Below, in pieces: positions 62,940 through 64,000 of a DNA stretch of 64,000 nt. Below the pieces are notes generated by a model, which searched no databases, was not told the DNA's origin, and saw nothing but the letters and a program-made list of their open reading frames with translations. Position 1 is the first letter of the stretch. Every line of letters starts with the position of its first letter. Made by a program: the position numbers and the translations under genes. This DNA is from a bacterium (lineage in GTDB: Bacteria > Vulcanimicrobiota > Vulcanimicrobiia > Vulcanimicrobiales > Vulcanimicrobiaceae): NCBI GenBank assembly GCA_021805775.1, contig JAJZED010000009.1:54326-118325 (forward strand), read 5' to 3'.

Positions 62940-63560
62940 TCGGGTCGCCTTGCACCATGACGGAGTTTTTTTTTGCTTGGTGCCAATACTAAAGTCGACC
63001 TGGTTCCGCCCGGGGGAAGATGGTGCGGCGATTGTGTCCCACGTAGTGCTATACGTGCCCCGGCCTGGCGAGGTCAATATAAGCCGGTAATCACCGCTGA
63101 CACCCTGCGGGGAGCTCGTAATCCCGGATAAAAGCGAGGTGGAGCCAGCCTTCGTGCGTGCGCGGCTCGGTAATGTCGCTCGTCCGCACGCGATTCGAGG
63201 CTTCGATCTCAGGTGGAGCAATTGCTAATCGAGCAGATTTTCGGCAAGCGGCTTACCGCGTTTAAAATCAACGTTGGCCGTTGAGACGGCAGGCGCTTAC
63301 CCCGAATGCCGACTTCCCGTGTCAACTTTGCTACGCGACGGTGGAAAATGCGTTGACCACCGTCGGGGGAATCATGCGCGATCGATCGCCTACCATAACG
63401 GGCTCGACTTTTGGGATGGGAGGTAGCGATCTTCAAGCGAAGAGCGCCGCCTCGCGTGGCTTGCACACTCGGTAGCCGCTGCGTCCACGCATAAGACCCC
63501 GATGGCGAGCCATCGAGCGCACGGCACATCAGGCGCACCCGCCATACAAGGTGCCTACTC
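62940..63560 (-). pseudogene. Degenerate IS3-family OrfB transposase
   Basis: Pieces of one transposase can be read in order on the minus strand in changing frames: MCRALDGSPSGSYAWTQR (OrfB N-terminus), SRARYGRRSIAHD and RVAKLTREVGIRGKR (HTH_21 region), PKICSISNC/ENLLD, then NRVRTSDITEPRTHEGWLHL (rve catalytic Asp). Several frameshifts and stops make it inactive. The downstream end near 62940-63060 is only weakly recognisable. Confidence 0.65.
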
Positions 63561-63573
63561 TACTGAGGCCAGG

Positions 63574-63880
63574 CTAAATTTGGGACTTGGCCTTTCCTAG
63601 CGATAGGAGATTCGATCCCGCGTCGGGTACCGCGGCGGGCCGGCTTACCACATAACCAGCCATCGGGCTAACTTTACGCCCAGCCCTATTCACCCTTACA
63701 ACGAGGAATTTCGGGTTCAGTCTACAAGTTTGTCCCACGACGAAAATGCGAACTTTTGGTCGCGGGTCCTTCGCAGTCAATGAGCACTGGAAGTGTGTTA
63801 GCGGTCGCCCCGGATATTCGGACAGGTGCCTAAGTGGTGATTTCGTCCCATGTGAGGCGCAAGCGCCGTCAGTAAGGTGA
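63574..63880. other. Gap with no recognisable gene
   Basis: One minus-strand frame of 109 codons is open (63574-63903), but I see no family pattern in it. It lies between the dead OrfB copy and the next insertion sequence. Confidence 0.5.
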
Positions 63881-64000
63881 GGCTGTCCCGGTTTCCCGGA
63901 CACTTGGATAGAGCCGGCGAATATCCGGCCAATGAGGTGTCATGGAAACGCAGAATCGGACCTATAGCGAAGAATTCAAGAAAGACGCGGTTCGCCGCGT
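63881..64000 (+). mobile_element. Left end of an IS3-like insertion sequence with intact OrfA start
   Basis: Bases near 63881-63904 (TGAGGCTGTCCCGG ... CCGGACAC) look like the left inverted repeat of an IS3-type element. ATG at 63942 opens METQNRTYSEEFKKDAVRRV, the conserved OrfA N-terminus, after GAGGTG. The rest is beyond the window, so integrity cannot be judged. Confidence 0.7.
63942..64000 (+). CDS. IS3-family transposase OrfA, 5' end only
   Basis: Nineteen codons are visible: YSEEFKKDAVRR matches the first helix of the HTH_Tnp_1 domain, which binds the element ends. The frame is open to the window edge. Confidence 0.75.
   Translation, partial: METQNRTYSEEFKKDAVRR

Overview
The window is a high-GC bacterial chromosome segment with very dense, mostly minus-strand gene order and frequent 4-base ATGA/GTGA start-stop overlaps. 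The mix suggests a diderm from a little-cultured soil or sediment lineage. It has many lipoproteins with a glycine/serine-rich stretch after the lipobox Cys, CsaB next to a DUF5693 membrane protein, anaerobic catabolic genes and a sugar-nucleotide (O-antigen-like) locus. Candidatus Eremiobacterota (WPS-2) is my best guess from gene content; this is inference, with no phylogenetic test behind it.

Layout. 1-21 kb: partial ileS, csaB/DUF5693, an enoyl-CoA hydratase, tRNA-Val(UAC), a tail protease, a copper chaperone/ATPase pair, a threonylcarbamoyl-AMP synthase group, a HigBA-like toxin-antitoxin pair with a palindromic operator, a NicO-type transporter, 3-aminobutyryl-CoA ammonia-lyase (kal), MazG, a parvulin lipoprotein and tryptophanase. 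21.3-29.1 kb: a minus-strand operon reading TetR regulator, dch, oah, had, the four subunits of an ATP-dependent (class I, Azoarcus-like) benzoyl-CoA reductase, then a hemerythrin. This is the central anaerobic benzoyl-CoA pathway up to ring cleavage. 29.2-32.5 kb: a PAS-LuxR regulator behind an unusual soluble chemoreceptor in which a TRAP (DctP) solute-binding domain sits between two MCP signalling hairpins. 32.9-35.9 kb: PilZ protein and D-lysine 5,6-aminomutase (kamDE). With kal at 17 kb these supply two steps of lysine fermentation.

36-54 kb: dTDP-rhamnose genes, a flippase, a GH64-like lipoprotein, a four-gene operon of secreted beta-propeller proteins and a phosphoesterase, an ECF sigma/anti-sigma/bactofilin-like operon, a DUF4143 ATPase, VapBC with a 25-base palindromic operator, and an aminotransferase. 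The gaps hold many copies of one intergenic repeat family: a constant rim around a variable palindrome, including an 11-copy 52-base tandem array, a 3-copy 69-base array and a 49-base poly-C run.

54.7-64 kb: a surface-sugar island (GDP-6-deoxy-hexose genes, then rfbFGH for CDP-3,6-dideoxysugar precursors, and a methyltransferase). Its base composition is visibly lower in GC, and it carries several decayed IS3-family transposase fragments plus the start of an apparently intact one at the right edge.
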